From positions 1 through 60,299 of the forward strand of contig NZ_FQUL01000013.1 in assembly GCF_900128965.1 (NCBI RefSeq): a stretch of 60,299 nucleotides of DNA. Direction: 5' to 3'. Made by a program: the position numbers and the translations under genes. Positions 38,488 through 47,415 of the stretch are shown one piece after another; the stretch's first letter is position 1; each line of letters begins with the position of its first letter. This DNA comes from Ferrithrix thermotolerans DSM 19514. Its GTDB lineage: Bacteria > Actinomycetota > Acidimicrobiia > Acidimicrobiales > Acidimicrobiaceae. The notes under the pieces were generated by a model. It saw nothing but the letters and a program-made list of their open reading frames with translations, had not been told where the DNA came from and made no database searches.

Positions 38488-39672
38488 TCATCTATCCGAT
38501 AGACCATGCCGCTTAGACCAACTCCAGGGGTACCCCGAGTCCTCTATGAGATAAGCGGCGTCCCCAATACGTAAGGGATTGAAGGTGTCTATCATGACTG
38601 CTACCTCTTCGGTCCCCTTAGCCTCGAGGGACGCTTCTACCGATCCCGGCTGAGGTCCATGAATAAAACCGGCTGGGTGGAGAGAGATCGACCCTTCTTC
38701 GATGCCAGACCCCCTCCGGGACATAAAGTCACCTTTATAGTAAAAAAGCACCTCATCTGAGTCTACGTTTGCATGACTATAAGGAGCCGGCACCGCCGTT
38801 GGATCAAAGTCATAAGGTCTAGGAAGAAATGAGCATACGACAAAGCCGTTACCCTCGAAAACCTGATGCACAGGTGGCGGAGCGTGAAATCTCTTCACTA
38901 TGGGTTCAAAGTCATAGATGCTAAAGACGAAGGGGTAGAGACAACCGTCCCAGCCAACCACATCGAAGGGGTGTGAAGAGTAAAAGTAGCGTGTGATGCC
39001 TCCGCGATGTTTCACATAAACATCAACATCTTCTCCCTCTAAAACAAGTGGAAGCTCAGGTCCAACAAGGTCTCTCTCACAGAGAGGTGCCGACTCAAGA
39101 AACTGACCTCTAGCAGTCAAGTATCGCTTTGGAAACTCGATATGACCTTTCGCCTCAACCGTCAAAAGATCAAGGTACCCAGAACCGGTCGGAACAACCT
39201 TGAAGGTGGTTGAGGCTGGAATTAGAACGTAGTCCCCGCTTTTTATCTCCAAAGATCCAAAGACACTTTGAATCTGACCTTCACCCCGAACAACAAATAA
39301 ACACTCGTCACCAAGCGCGTTCCGATACAATACCGAAGGAGTATCAGAGCTCACAAAGCCAACTTTTATCTCGTCATTACCGAGCAACACGCGTCTGTCC
39401 AGGTTCGCATCGCCGCCTTTTCCTGAGAGCAGACCGGTCTTAAAGTGCCTCGGTAGAAGCGGAGCGTTAGTGTGCAGCTGTTCCTCTAGATCTCCAGTTA
39501 CCGACTCGACCTCCACGATCGCCGTTGGCGGGCGCATGTGGTAGAGAAGCGAAGACTCTGCAGCGAAACCTTCCTTTCCCATTAGCTCTTCAAAGATGAG
39601 GTTCCCCTGCTCATCACGGAAAATCTGATGACGTTTTCTTGGAATCTCGCCAACGCGTCTGTAGTAAGGCAA
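38488..39672 (-). CDS. hmgA: Homogentisate 1,2-dioxygenase
   Basis: Cleaves homogentisate to maleylacetoacetate. The product begins PYYRRVGEIPRKRHQIF, the hallmark N-terminus of the family, and the iron ligands are in LHPAGFIHGPQPG (His) and DSDEVLFYY (Glu). I start it at the TTG at 39672 with AGGGGG six bases upstream, giving 394 residues; the frame stays open to 39723 but those codons are not conserved. It is divergent from fahA across about 140 bp and leads the MBL and monooxygenase genes. Confidence 0.93.
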   Translation of the reverse strand: MPYYRRVGEIPRKRHQIFRDEQGNLIFEELMGKEGFAAESSLLYHMRPPTAIVEVESVTGDLEEQLHTNAPLLPRHFKTGLLSGKGGDANLDRRVLLGNDEIKVGFVSSDTPSVLYRNALGDECLFVVRGEGQIQSVFGSLEIKSGDYVLIPASTTFKVVPTGSGYLDLLTVEAKGHIEFPKRYLTARGQFLESAPLCERDLVGPELPLVLEGEDVDVYVKHRGGITRYFYSSHPFDVVGWDGCLYPFVFSIYDFEPIVKRFHAPPPVHQVFEGNGFVVCSFLPRPYDFDPTAVPAPYSHANVDSDEVLFYYKGDFMSRRGSGIEEGSISLHPAGFIHGPQPGSVEASLEAKGTEEVAVMIDTFNPLRIGDAAYLIEDSGYPWSWSKRHGLSDR

Positions 39673-39782
39673 GACACACCCCCTAAGAAGTCTACAACGC
39701 CGAAGTCTAGCAAATACGAGCACAAAACTAAAGGTCTAAAGAGTTCAAAGGCTCAGAGATGGCTGCTCTTTGGTAGATACCT

Positions 39783-39803
39783 GCAGATATCTGCGAGTAC
39801 AAT
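39783..39803 (+). promoter_or_regulatory. fahA -10 box and adjacent palindrome
   Basis: TACAAT (39798-39803) is followed by 8 nt and then the fahA ATG, with no ribosome site, so the message may be leaderless. Just before it GCAGATATCTGC (39783-39794) is a perfect 12-bp palindrome, positioned between -35 and -10, where a repressor of the divergent fahA/hmgA pair could bind. Confidence 0.45.
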
Positions 39804-39811
39804 CCTAAGCA

Positions 39812-40999
39812 ATGAAGGAACACGAGTGGCTTGAGATCGACCAAGACAACGGATACTCTATCGACCATCTTCCCCTTGGCATAGACTTTAGCGGCGTCGT
39901 GACCCGGGTAGGAGATACCATCATCCAGCTATCGAAACTGACCGACTCGATAAAAAGCGTAGATCAAAAGGCTCTATCTAGCAACAGCCTAAACCACCTC
40001 TTTAGCCTCGGACATAAAGCTATGGAGAACCTACGAGAAGAGATAGTAGAGATAACCAGGGAGGCTACTAAAGAACTTCTATCTGCCAGCTATTCATTTG
40101 ACCATGCACGCCTGAAGCTACCGGTTCAAGTAGGAAACTTCGTTGACTTCTACTCCTCTTTGCACCACGCAACTAACGTTGGACGGCTCTTTAGACCTAA
40201 CGCCGACCCCTTGCCAAAGGCTTGGCGTCATCTACCGATCGCCTACCACGGACGAAGCTCGACGGTTCTACCCTCGGGGACGAAAATCGTAAGACCTAAA
40301 GGTCTCTTTCAAAAAGGGGGCGATGTTGTCTTCTCTGAGACAGGAGCCCTCGACTTTGAGGCCGAAGTCGGCTTTATAGTAGCCAAGGAGTCCGAGGTTG
40401 GAACCCCTCTTTCACCATCGGAGTTCTATGACTACGTTGCCGGCGTGGTACTGGTAAACGACTGGTCGGCGAGGGATATTCAAGCCTTTGAGTACGTTCC
40501 ACTTGGACCGTTCTTAGGAAAGTCCTTTGCCACCTCGATGTCGTGTCTCGTGACTCCGATCGAAGCCCTTCTTGGGGCTCGGGTACAACCGGTCCGCCAG
40601 GACCCCACCCCAAGTTCCTACCTGTTTGATCCTGATCCGTGGGCTTTGGATATCGGGCTTTCGATTAAGATAAATCAAACGACCGTCTCCTCTCCTCCTT
40701 TTCGATCAATGTACTGGACTCCTGGACAGCAGCTGGCTCACATGACGATCAACGGCGCGAATGTTACCTGCGGGGATGTATTTGCATCGGGAACGGTTTC
40801 AGGGGAAAATGAAGATCAGGTAGGATCCCTTATCGAACTTACCCAAGATGGAAGACGGCCGATAACCTTAGTGGACGGTACTAGCCGCTCGTACCTTGAC
40901 GACGGAGACGTAGTAACTATATCGGCAACTACCAGGTCTCTAAGCGGCGGGCGACTCTCCTTCGGTGAGGTGATCGGTGAGGTTCTTCCGTCTCTGTAA
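39812..40999 (+). CDS. fahA: Fumarylacetoacetase
   Basis: Hydrolyses fumarylacetoacetate to fumarate and acetoacetate, the last step of homogentisate breakdown. The 395-residue length fits. The N-terminal SH3-like domain is followed by the catalytic domain with NFVDFYSSLHHATNVG, LPIAYHGRSS, the metal ligands in DFEAEVGF and VLVNDWSARDIQ, and GPFLGKSFATSMS. It is divergent from hmgA. Maleylacetoacetate isomerase, needed between the two enzymes, is not in the window. Confidence 0.93.
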   Translation: MKEHEWLEIDQDNGYSIDHLPLGIDFSGVVTRVGDTIIQLSKLTDSIKSVDQKALSSNSLNHLFSLGHKAMENLREEIVEITREATKELLSASYSFDHARLKLPVQVGNFVDFYSSLHHATNVGRLFRPNADPLPKAWRHLPIAYHGRSSTVLPSGTKIVRPKGLFQKGGDVVFSETGALDFEAEVGFIVAKESEVGTPLSPSEFYDYVAGVVLVNDWSARDIQAFEYVPLGPFLGKSFATSMSCLVTPIEALLGARVQPVRQDPTPSSYLFDPDPWALDIGLSIKINQTTVSSPPFRSMYWTPGQQLAHMTINGANVTCGDVFASGTVSGENEDQVGSLIELTQDGRRPITLVDGTSRSYLDDGDVVTISATTRSLSGGRLSFGEVIGEVLPSL

Positions 41000-41161
41000 A
41001 GACTTCTTGGATCACTATCGAGACCACCCAGACCAAAAGTTCGACCTTAGAAAGGTGGAGGTTTGCATTGGACAAGACTTCACAGTCGCCTCGAATTACT
41101 GCACTTGTATCGTCAAGTCTTGAATCTCAACGCTAGAGAATTCACGCCATCTAAGGCTCCG

Positions 41162-41824
41162 TCACCAAAGCGACCGCTCTAACATCTCCAACGGCTCGAT
41201 CATATACGTCGCAGAAACTCGATAGTCAAGTCTCTGCTGATAAGGAGGGAGGAACATCTCTTTAAAGCTGCGGCTGGTCTCTGGACGCCTAGCGGCTTGA
41301 TCTCTAGATGCGATCAAGTCTTCCGTGACAATCGATCTGTCGTAGACGAAGAGATCAAGCAGGTCTTTCATGTCGGAAACGTCAGGATCAAATCCCCAAA
41401 CCGTCTCCAGTTCTCTAGTAATAAGGAAGCTGAGGCCAACTGCACCCATAAGTATCAGATGAGATATCAGACGGGGATTCGCTATGGCAGACGCAATTGC
41501 AAGAGCGCCGCCAAATGAGTTTCCCACAAGGGCGAAGTTCTCCAGTTCGAGCGCCTTCGCAAAGCCAAAGAGGTGCCTCACCCATTTATCTAGAGAAAAC
41601 ACAAATCCATCTGGGACCGTTGTATAGCCAAATCCGGGAAGGTCAGGCGCAACGACGCGAAACTCTTGACTAAGGCGGGGCATCACCAACCTCTAGTTTG
41701 CATATGCCGTTACACCCGGACCAGAGCCATGTAGCAATATCACATTGGGACCATCACCTACATCTAGGTAGTTGGTGTTGACACCCTCTATGTCTACTCT
41801 GCGACCTATCTCACCCAGCTCCAA
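41162..41824 (-). pseudogene. dmpD: Broken 2-hydroxymuconic semialdehyde hydrolase (dmpD)
   Basis: From a TTG at 41824 (AAAGGAAATGTT upstream) the frame reads GEIGRRVDIEGVNTNYLDVG and VILLHGSGPGVTAYAN, then hits TAG at 41693-41695 where relatives have the Trp of ANWR. It continues in the same frame with RLVMPRLSQEFRVVAPDLPGFG and the nucleophile elbow VGNSFGG. The frame ends with TGA at 41162-41164 after EMLERSLW, about 80-90 residues short of the family, so the catalytic Asp and His are lost. Two lesions make this a pseudogene of the alpha/beta hydrolase branch of meta-cleavage. It is the last gene of the dmp operon. Confidence 0.85.
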
Positions 41825-41857
41825 AACATTTCCTTTCAAAGGCCTTCAGGGAGATCT

Positions 41858-42304
41858 CTAGGCTTTCAGCGACACAGCAAGTGAGGAGTTGAACGCCGAT
41901 ACTGCAGCCCTTGCACATTGAGTATCTTGGTCCGAGGAGCCTCCAGATACCCCCACTCCACCGATGGTCCGCCCTTCAACCACAAGCGGAAGCCCTCCAC
42001 CGAAGATGATCAGCCTCTCGGTATGGGTAAGTCCATGCAAAAGTGCAGGCTCTTTCTCGATAAGTGGGTACCACTCATGGGTACCCTTGCCGAACGCCGC
42101 CGCACTGTAGGCTTTATTATGGGCGATGTCGATAGATAGGAGAGGCGCGTCGTCCATTCGCATAAACGATAGCAAGTTAGCACCAACGTCTACGACGGCA
42201 ACACATACTCCGACTCCAAGTCGCAACGCCTCTTCCACTGCTGCATCCATCATCACCTTCGCTGCCTCCAGCGAAAGAGAAAATGTTGAACGAATCATCG
42301 CCAT
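41858..42304 (-). CDS. GlcG/HbpS (DUF336) family protein
   Basis: A 148-residue protein with the GlcG/HbpS pattern: SLEAAKVMMDAAVEEALRLG, VAVVDVGANLLSFMRMDDA, NKAYSAAAFG and the Gly-rich IGGVGVSGGSSDQD near the C-terminus. Relatives bind haem or are found, without known function, in aromatic and glycolate gene clusters. It directly follows the tautomerase gene (adjoining, no gap) in the meta-cleavage operon, so a pathway-related or protective role is inferred. Confidence 0.8.
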   Translation of the reverse strand: MAMIRSTFSLSLEAAKVMMDAAVEEALRLGVGVCVAVVDVGANLLSFMRMDDAPLLSIDIAHNKAYSAAAFGKGTHEWYPLIEKEPALLHGLTHTERLIIFGGGLPLVVEGRTIGGVGVSGGSSDQDTQCARAAVSAFNSSLAVSLKA

Positions 42305-42496
42305 CTAACGACCCAATTCCTTAGCTGTGACCCCGCCTATACCCCAGTGGCTCTTGGGGACGTCGACTAATACGACTCGAACAGACTCCCTGTTTACACC
42401 CAGAACCGAGACCGTTGTATCTGTAAGTTCCGCTATCAGCTGCTCTTTTATCTCCTCCGAGCGACCTTCTAACATCTCAACGTGAATTAGTGGCAC
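42305..42496 (-). CDS. dmpI: 2-Hydroxymuconate (4-oxalocrotonate) tautomerase
   Basis: A 63-residue tautomerase that ketonises 2-hydroxymuconate. After removal of Met the catalytic Pro1 is exposed (PLIHVEMLEGR), with Arg11 and a second conserved Arg (about 39 in ESVRVV). The GTG start at 42496 lies inside the end of dmpG, overlapping by 20 nt. It is needed only for the dehydrogenase branch, in line with the loss of dmpD. Confidence 0.9.
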   Translation of the reverse strand: MPLIHVEMLEGRSEEIKEQLIAELTDTTVSVLGVNRESVRVVLVDVPKSHWGIGGVTAKELGR

Positions 42497-43514
42497 CTTG
42501 ATCGGCCCTTCCCTGGCTCAGCTCGATAGCGACATCAACGATCATATCCTCTTGTCCCCCAACCATCTTGCGTTGTCCAAGCTCAAGGAGGATCTCAGCT
42601 GGATCTACTCCGAATCGCTCCGAGGCTCTATATGCATGGAGCAAGAAACTTGAGTATACGCCTGCGTATCCTAACATCAACGCGCTTCTTGAGATGGTGG
42701 TAGAAGAAGGTAAGAGAGGGCGTGCCTTCTCTTCGGCAACTCTCATAAGTTCGAAGATATCCACACCAACTACCTCATGCCCTGCCTTATCGAGCGCCGC
42801 AGCAACCACCTCGGTTGCAGTATTTCCAGCTCCAGCACCAAAGCCAGCCATTGCCCCATCGATCCAGGTAGCACCGCTCTCCACCGCAACCAGGCTGTTG
42901 CCCACCGCCAGACCTAGGTTGTTGTGACCGTGAAATCCAATTTCGACCGCATCATCGAGTGCGGACCGTAGCGCCCTTACTCTTGCACCAACCATGTCAG
43001 GCAACAAAGCTCCAGCAGAATCTGTGACATAGACGACATCTGCCCCATAAGAGGCCATCAGTTGTGCCTGCTTGGCTAGATCATCGGGCTCCAACATGTG
43101 AGCCATCATCAAAAACCCCACCGCCAAGGCACCGCGACTTTTTGTCATCTCGATGTGCTGAGCCGAGATATCCGCCTCTGTGCAATGCGTTGCGACACGC
43201 ACCACCTTAGCACCTAGGTCCAAGGCTCTCTCGAGCTCCACGTGAGTGCCGATCCCTGGGAGAAGAAGCACCGCAACCTTTGAGTCCTGAACCGTGTCTA
43301 CCCCTATAGAGATCATCTCTTCGTCGCTAAGAAGAGATCTTCCATACTGAAGCGACGACCCACCAAGACCATCACCGTGTGTAATCTCGATAACAGGTAT
43401 CCCCGCACGATCGAGTCCCGAGGCTAAATCTGCTACGTTTTGTTCGTTGAACTGATGCCTCACTGCGTGACTTCCGTCTCGGAGGGTAGTATCCACTAGA
43501 GTGATTTGAGCCAT
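42477..43514 (-). CDS. dmpG: 4-Hydroxy-2-oxovalerate aldolase
   Basis: A 345-residue HMGL-like barrel that splits 4-hydroxy-2-oxovalerate into pyruvate and acetaldehyde. It shows LVDTTLRDGSHA (metal Asp and Arg), ITHGDGLGG, and the metal motif GFHGHNNLGLAVGNS. It forms a channelling complex with the acylating dehydrogenase DmpF, whose gene ends 8 bp before. AGGAGAAGCT precedes the ATG. Confidence 0.95.
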   Translation of the reverse strand: MAQITLVDTTLRDGSHAVRHQFNEQNVADLASGLDRAGIPVIEITHGDGLGGSSLQYGRSLLSDEEMISIGVDTVQDSKVAVLLLPGIGTHVELERALDLGAKVVRVATHCTEADISAQHIEMTKSRGALAVGFLMMAHMLEPDDLAKQAQLMASYGADVVYVTDSAGALLPDMVGARVRALRSALDDAVEIGFHGHNNLGLAVGNSLVAVESGATWIDGAMAGFGAGAGNTATEVVAAALDKAGHEVVGVDIFELMRVAEEKARPLLPSSTTISRSALMLGYAGVYSSFLLHAYRASERFGVDPAEILLELGQRKMVGGQEDMIVDVAIELSQGRADQGATNSR

Positions 43515-43522
43515 AGCTTCTC

Positions 43523-44383
43523 CTATCTTTTTGCTGCATAGACTTGAGCCACCCTGGTGGCCGCGGCGGTCATGATATCAAGATTTCCTGCGAATGGAGG
43601 TAGATAATCGCCTGATCCTTCCACCTCCAAAAACACGGTAACCTTGTTGCCTTCGAACACTGGATCGGTCTTTAGTCGATATCCAGGTACGTAGCTTCGG
43701 ACGTCTGCCTCCATCTCTTTCAATGACTCCAAGATCTCGGTCTCTTTCACCTCTTCAACCTCGACGTAGACGGTGTCCCTCATGATGAGATAGGGTTTGG
43801 CCGGGTTGAGAACGATGATCGCCTTACCCTTTAGCGCACCACCCACCTTTTCAATACCTTGAGCTGTAGTGTGGGTAAACTCGTCGATATTTGCTCTGGT
43901 ACCCGGACCGGCCGACCTTGAAGAGATCGTTGCAACGATCTCTGCGTAGTTCACAGTGGTCACCCTTGAGATTGCAGCCACGATGGGGATAGTGGCCTGA
44001 CCTCCACAGGTTATCATGTTGACGTTGTCTTCATCGACCAGCTGGTCAAGATTGACTACCGGTACAACGTACGGTCCAATCGCAGCGGGCGTAAGGTCGA
44101 TGGCGGTCTTGCCCCACTGTCGATAAAGCACGGAGTTCTTCAGATGAGCTCCTGCCGAGGTCGCCTCCATAACGAGGTCAAAGTCGTCCAAGAAAGGTTC
44201 AAGACCCTCCACACCGGTGTCAAGCACTCGATATCCCTTTGACCGCGCTCGAGCCAGACCGTCTGACTGAGGATCAATCCCAACCATTGCCGCCAAAGAG
44301 AGCTCGGGGGTTCGCTCGATCTTGTACATGAGATCTGTTCCTATGTTCCCAGACCCTACAATTGCAACCCGATAGTCTTTCAA
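43523..44383 (-). CDS. dmpF: Acetaldehyde dehydrogenase (acylating)
   Basis: Converts acetaldehyde and CoA to acetyl-CoA with NAD. It has [13 protein letters not shown] for NAD and the catalytic Cys in [14 protein letters not shown] start it at TTG 44383, two bases after the upstream stop, because AAAGGAG lies at ideal spacing; the frame is open to 44410 but overlaps the upstream gene. The product is 286 residues, slightly shorter than proteobacterial DmpF (about 310), mostly at the C-terminus. It partners with DmpG. Confidence 0.93.
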   Translation of the reverse strand: MKDYRVAIVGSGNIGTDLMYKIERTPELSLAAMVGIDPQSDGLARARSKGYRVLDTGVEGLEPFLDDFDLVMEATSAGAHLKNSVLYRQWGKTAIDLTPAAIGPYVVPVVNLDQLVDEDNVNMITCGGQATIPIVAAISRVTTVNYAEIVATISSRSAGPGTRANIDEFTHTTAQGIEKVGGALKGKAIIVLNPAKPYLIMRDTVYVEVEEVKETEILESLKEMEADVRSYVPGYRLKTDPVFEGNKVTVFLEVEGSGDYLPPFAGNLDIMTAAATRVAQVYAAKR

Positions 44384-44384
44384 A

Positions 44385-45143
44385 TTACTCTCCTTTGAAA
44401 CAAAGCTCAATAGATGAAAGCTGTTCCACCTTCACCGTCACCACATCACCAAGACTGACCGGCACGGCATCGGTTATCCCGCCGGTCATAACGACATCTC
44501 CCTTACGAAGTCGCTCATTGAATGCGGCCAAGAGACCGATCAACTCCATAAGAGAGTCCACAGGAGATCCCATCACAGCTGAAGTAGAGGCAAAGTGGAT
44601 GCCCTCTCCATTTAGAGATATTTCGACGGCTAGTCTGTCGATCTCCGGTGGCACAGGAACAAATCCTGGGTAGATGCAGTACCCAGCAGCGGAGGTATTA
44701 TCTGCCACCACCTCCTCGACGTTGAACCGGTAACCTTTGAACCTCGAGTCGAGGATCTCAACGGCTACAGTCGCCCCATATAGCTTGGCAATAACCTCAT
44801 CTTTTGAGTCCGAGGGGTCGATGTCTTCTCGCACCAAAAGCGCAACCTCGGGTTCACAACGTGGCTGCACAAAGGCAGAGTGTGGCACTGCGCCACTTTG
44901 ATACATGTCCGCTTCATACAGTCGACCGAATATCGGCTTCGAGATACCCATAGTCACCTGCTTGGGTTTCGAAGTGAGACCCATCTTGTAACCAAGCAGC
45001 CGCTGATCTGGGTAGATCGCCTCGCAGTAGGCGTCCTGAAGCTTATATGCCTCTTTTAGAGTCAGATCGTTGTGTATCTTTCCCTCTAAAAGAACGCCTT
45101 TCCTTCTGGCCTTGATCAGCTCCGCTAAAAAATCGTTGTTCAC
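44385..45143 (-). CDS. dmpH: 4-Oxalocrotonate decarboxylase-like enzyme
   Basis: A 252-residue member of the hydratase/decarboxylase family with [17 protein letters not shown], the metal ligands in CEPEVALLV, and EILDSRF. The GTG start (45143) has GGAGGT seven bases upstream and overlaps the preceding stop by 4 nt; the longer frame from 45200 is unlikely. Two family members in tandem suggest one hydratase (DmpE) and one decarboxylase (DmpH). I assign decarboxylase here by the [11 protein letters not shown] region and pairing, but the two could be swapped. Confidence 0.8.
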   Translation of the reverse strand: MNNDFLAELIKARRKGVLLEGKIHNDLTLKEAYKLQDAYCEAIYPDQRLLGYKMGLTSKPKQVTMGISKPIFGRLYEADMYQSGAVPHSAFVQPRCEPEVALLVREDIDPSDSKDEVIAKLYGATVAVEILDSRFKGYRFNVEEVVADNTSAAGYCIYPGFVPVPPEIDRLAVEISLNGEGIHFASTSAVMGSPVDSLMELIGLLAAFNERLRKGDVVMTGGITDAVPVSLGDVVTVKVEQLSSIELCFKGE

Positions 45144-45925
45144 GCGACGACCTCCAGCTTCAACGTTCCCAGTCCAAGTAGATCGGCTTCGTAAGAGCAA
45201 CCACCCTCTAACGGGACCGCTGCCGCCATTGCACCAGAAAGCACTACCTCTCCGGGAATCATCTCTTCACCGAATCGTCCCAAGGCTCGAGCGAGCCAGG
45301 CAACTGACTCAAAGGGGTGACCCTGAACAGCTCTGGCCGCTCCGGTGGAGACAATCTCTCCGTTCTTTTTGAGCGACATAGAGATCTTGCCAGCCTCAAG
45401 ATCCAGTGGGGATCTCTTTAGGTCCCCGAGAACAAAACATCCTCCCGAAGCTCCGTCAGCGACGGTATCGAATATGGTAATTTTCCAGTCCGTGATACGA
45501 GAGTCGACGATCTCGTACGCACCGACGAGGTACTCTGTTGCCAGCGCCACGTCCATAGCCGTCACAGACGCACCAGAGAGAGGATACTTTAGAACAAGTG
45601 CCACCTCTACCTCCAGACGAGGCGCAATAAAGTCTATAAGAGAGACCGTTGAACCGTTAGGTTTTTGCCATGACCTCCAAAGCGGACCGAAGTCAGGCTC
45701 CATAACATTGAACATCGACTGCATAGCTTTAGAGGTGAGTCCGATCTTGTGACCTACAACTTCATCTCCACGCCCCATACGCTCCTTGGACACTAGCCGC
45801 TGGATCGCATAGGCTTCATGCATAGACATCTTGATCTCATCGCTCAGAGGGGCGATAGGCTGACGACCGTCATCGGCGTCGATTAGCCTCTTAGCCAAAA
45901 GCTGTAAAACAGTTTCCTCTACCAT
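45140..45925 (-). CDS. dmpE: 2-Oxopent-4-enoate hydratase-like enzyme
   Basis: A 261-residue relative of DmpE/MhpD. GHKIGLTSKAMQSMF followed by EPDFGPLW, the metal-binding RLEVEVALVL and YEIVDSRI are typical of the hydratase. It would add water to 2-oxopent-4-enoate to give 4-hydroxy-2-oxovalerate. The gene lies 9 bp after dmpC and overlaps dmpH by 4 nt. Its distinction from the decarboxylase rests on motif likeness. Confidence 0.8.
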   Translation of the reverse strand: MVEETVLQLLAKRLIDADDGRQPIAPLSDEIKMSMHEAYAIQRLVSKERMGRGDEVVGHKIGLTSKAMQSMFNVMEPDFGPLWRSWQKPNGSTVSLIDFIAPRLEVEVALVLKYPLSGASVTAMDVALATEYLVGAYEIVDSRITDWKITIFDTVADGASGGCFVLGDLKRSPLDLEAGKISMSLKKNGEIVSTGAARAVQGHPFESVAWLARALGRFGEEMIPGEVVLSGAMAAAVPLEGGCSYEADLLGLGTLKLEVVA

Positions 45926-45934
45926 CTCATCTTT

Positions 45935-47374
45935 CTAGAGTTTGATACAAACATTTGAGAGCTCCGTGTAAAACTCGAAAGAGTGCACCCCACCCTCGCG
46001 ACCTATCCCGCTTTGCTTCATCCCTCCAAAGGGCGTACGAAGATCCCTGTAGAACCAGGTGTTTATCCAGATGACGCCCGCTTCCAGCTGAGCCGCCATG
46101 CGATGAGCTCGTCTGAGATTAGATGTCCAAAAGGTCGCTGCCAAACCGTAACGCGTATCGTTGGCCTTTGCTATGACCTCTTCCTCAGATCTAAAGGGTT
46201 CTACCGTAATAACGGGGCCAAAGACCTCTTCCGTTACTATCTCGCAACCACTTTTCACATCGACGATAATCGTTGGCTCAAAGAAGTTTCCTTTGGTAAG
46301 GGTCCTTGGGGTACCCCCTCCTGTGACGACCTTAGCTCCGTCTACAACTGCTCTTTCGACAAAGCCTGCCACCCTCTCTTTGTGCTCCTTGGAGATAAGT
46401 GCTCCCATCTGAGTCTTTGGATCGAAGGGGTCTCCAACGACCAAAGCTTCGGCTCTCGCCTTAATCGCATCTACAAATTTGTCGAAGATGGGCTCTTCCA
46501 CGTAGACCCTAGAGCCACAGAGACATACCTCTCCTTGATTGACAAAACTGGAGCGCACCGTCGTCTCGATCATCTCATCAAAGTCACAGTCGGCAAACAC
46601 TATCAGAGGATTCTTTCCTCCAAGCTCAAATGAGACCCTCTTCAGAGTCGACGCTGCGTTAGCCATCACAGCCTTTCCGGTCGAGGTCTCACCGGTGAGA
46701 GAGATGAGATCGACGTTAGGGTGAGCCACTAGAAACTCACCGGCGCTCTGCGGTCCGAATCCATTTACGACATTGATTACGCCCTCCGGCAACCCAACCT
46801 CCTGGGCCGCTCTCGCCAGTTCATAGGCGGTGAGGGGTGTGAGCTCCGCCGGCTTTATCACACAGCTATTTCCTGCGGCAATCGCAGGAGCTACCTTCCA
46901 GGTGAGAAGCAGGAGGGGGAGATTCCAAGGTGATATCAGGCCCGCTACCCCCACGGGACGTCTAAGTGCGTAGTTGATAGCCTGATCATCGCTTTGAAAC
47001 GCCTCCGTGCCAAGGGTCTTGGCGTAGTCGGCAAAAAACCTAAAGTTGAAGATCGACCTAGGAATGTCTAAGGACTTCGAAAGCGTAAGAGGTTTCCCAG
47101 TATCCCTGGTCTCCATCTCCGCCAACTCCTCTGACCTGGACTCAAGGTAGTCGGCGAGTCTATGGATCAGAGCCGAACGCTGGGCGACCGGGATCTTTGA
47201 CCACCTCTTAAAACCCCCTTGAGCTATCTTGACAACCCGGTCAACGTCTTCCTTGGTTGCTTCTTCAACCTCTGCTAGGACCTCGCCTGTGGCGGGATTG
47301 AGATCGGAAAAGCTCTTGCGTTCTTCCGAAAGGACCTCCCGTCCTCCTTCAAAACTCCCAAGCCTTATGACCAC
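45935..47374 (-). CDS. dmpC: 2-Hydroxymuconic semialdehyde dehydrogenase
   Basis: A 479-residue NAD-dependent aldehyde dehydrogenase oxidising the catechol ring-cleavage product to 2-hydroxymuconate. It shows ISPWNLPLLLLTWK, the catalytic Glu in FELGGKNP, the catalytic Cys in NQGEVCLCGSRV, and the C-terminal TPFGGMKQSGIGREGG. The context between catechol 2,3-dioxygenase/DmpP and hydratase identifies its substrate. With dmpD broken, this is the only exit for the semialdehyde. Confidence 0.92.
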   Translation of the reverse strand: MVIRLGSFEGGREVLSEERKSFSDLNPATGEVLAEVEEATKEDVDRVVKIAQGGFKRWSKIPVAQRSALIHRLADYLESRSEELAEMETRDTGKPLTLSKSLDIPRSIFNFRFFADYAKTLGTEAFQSDDQAINYALRRPVGVAGLISPWNLPLLLLTWKVAPAIAAGNSCVIKPAELTPLTAYELARAAQEVGLPEGVINVVNGFGPQSAGEFLVAHPNVDLISLTGETSTGKAVMANAASTLKRVSFELGGKNPLIVFADCDFDEMIETTVRSSFVNQGEVCLCGSRVYVEEPIFDKFVDAIKARAEALVVGDPFDPKTQMGALISKEHKERVAGFVERAVVDGAKVVTGGGTPRTLTKGNFFEPTIIVDVKSGCEIVTEEVFGPVITVEPFRSEEEVIAKANDTRYGLAATFWTSNLRRAHRMAAQLEAGVIWINTWFYRDLRTPFGGMKQSGIGREGGVHSFEFYTELSNVCIKL

Positions 47375-47415
47375 CTCTGGAACTCACTTTCTGTGTTAAG
47401 TTGACGAACAACCAA

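Noticed and set aside
41162-41689. Intact 175-residue hydrolase starting at 41689
   Set aside because: Codons upstream of the TAG encode the conserved first strand and oxyanion HGSGPG motif in the same frame, so this is the tail of a broken gene and not a short gene.
45983-46633. 216-codon frame opposite dmpC
   Set aside because: Shadow of a conserved aldehyde dehydrogenase, with no family likeness of its own.
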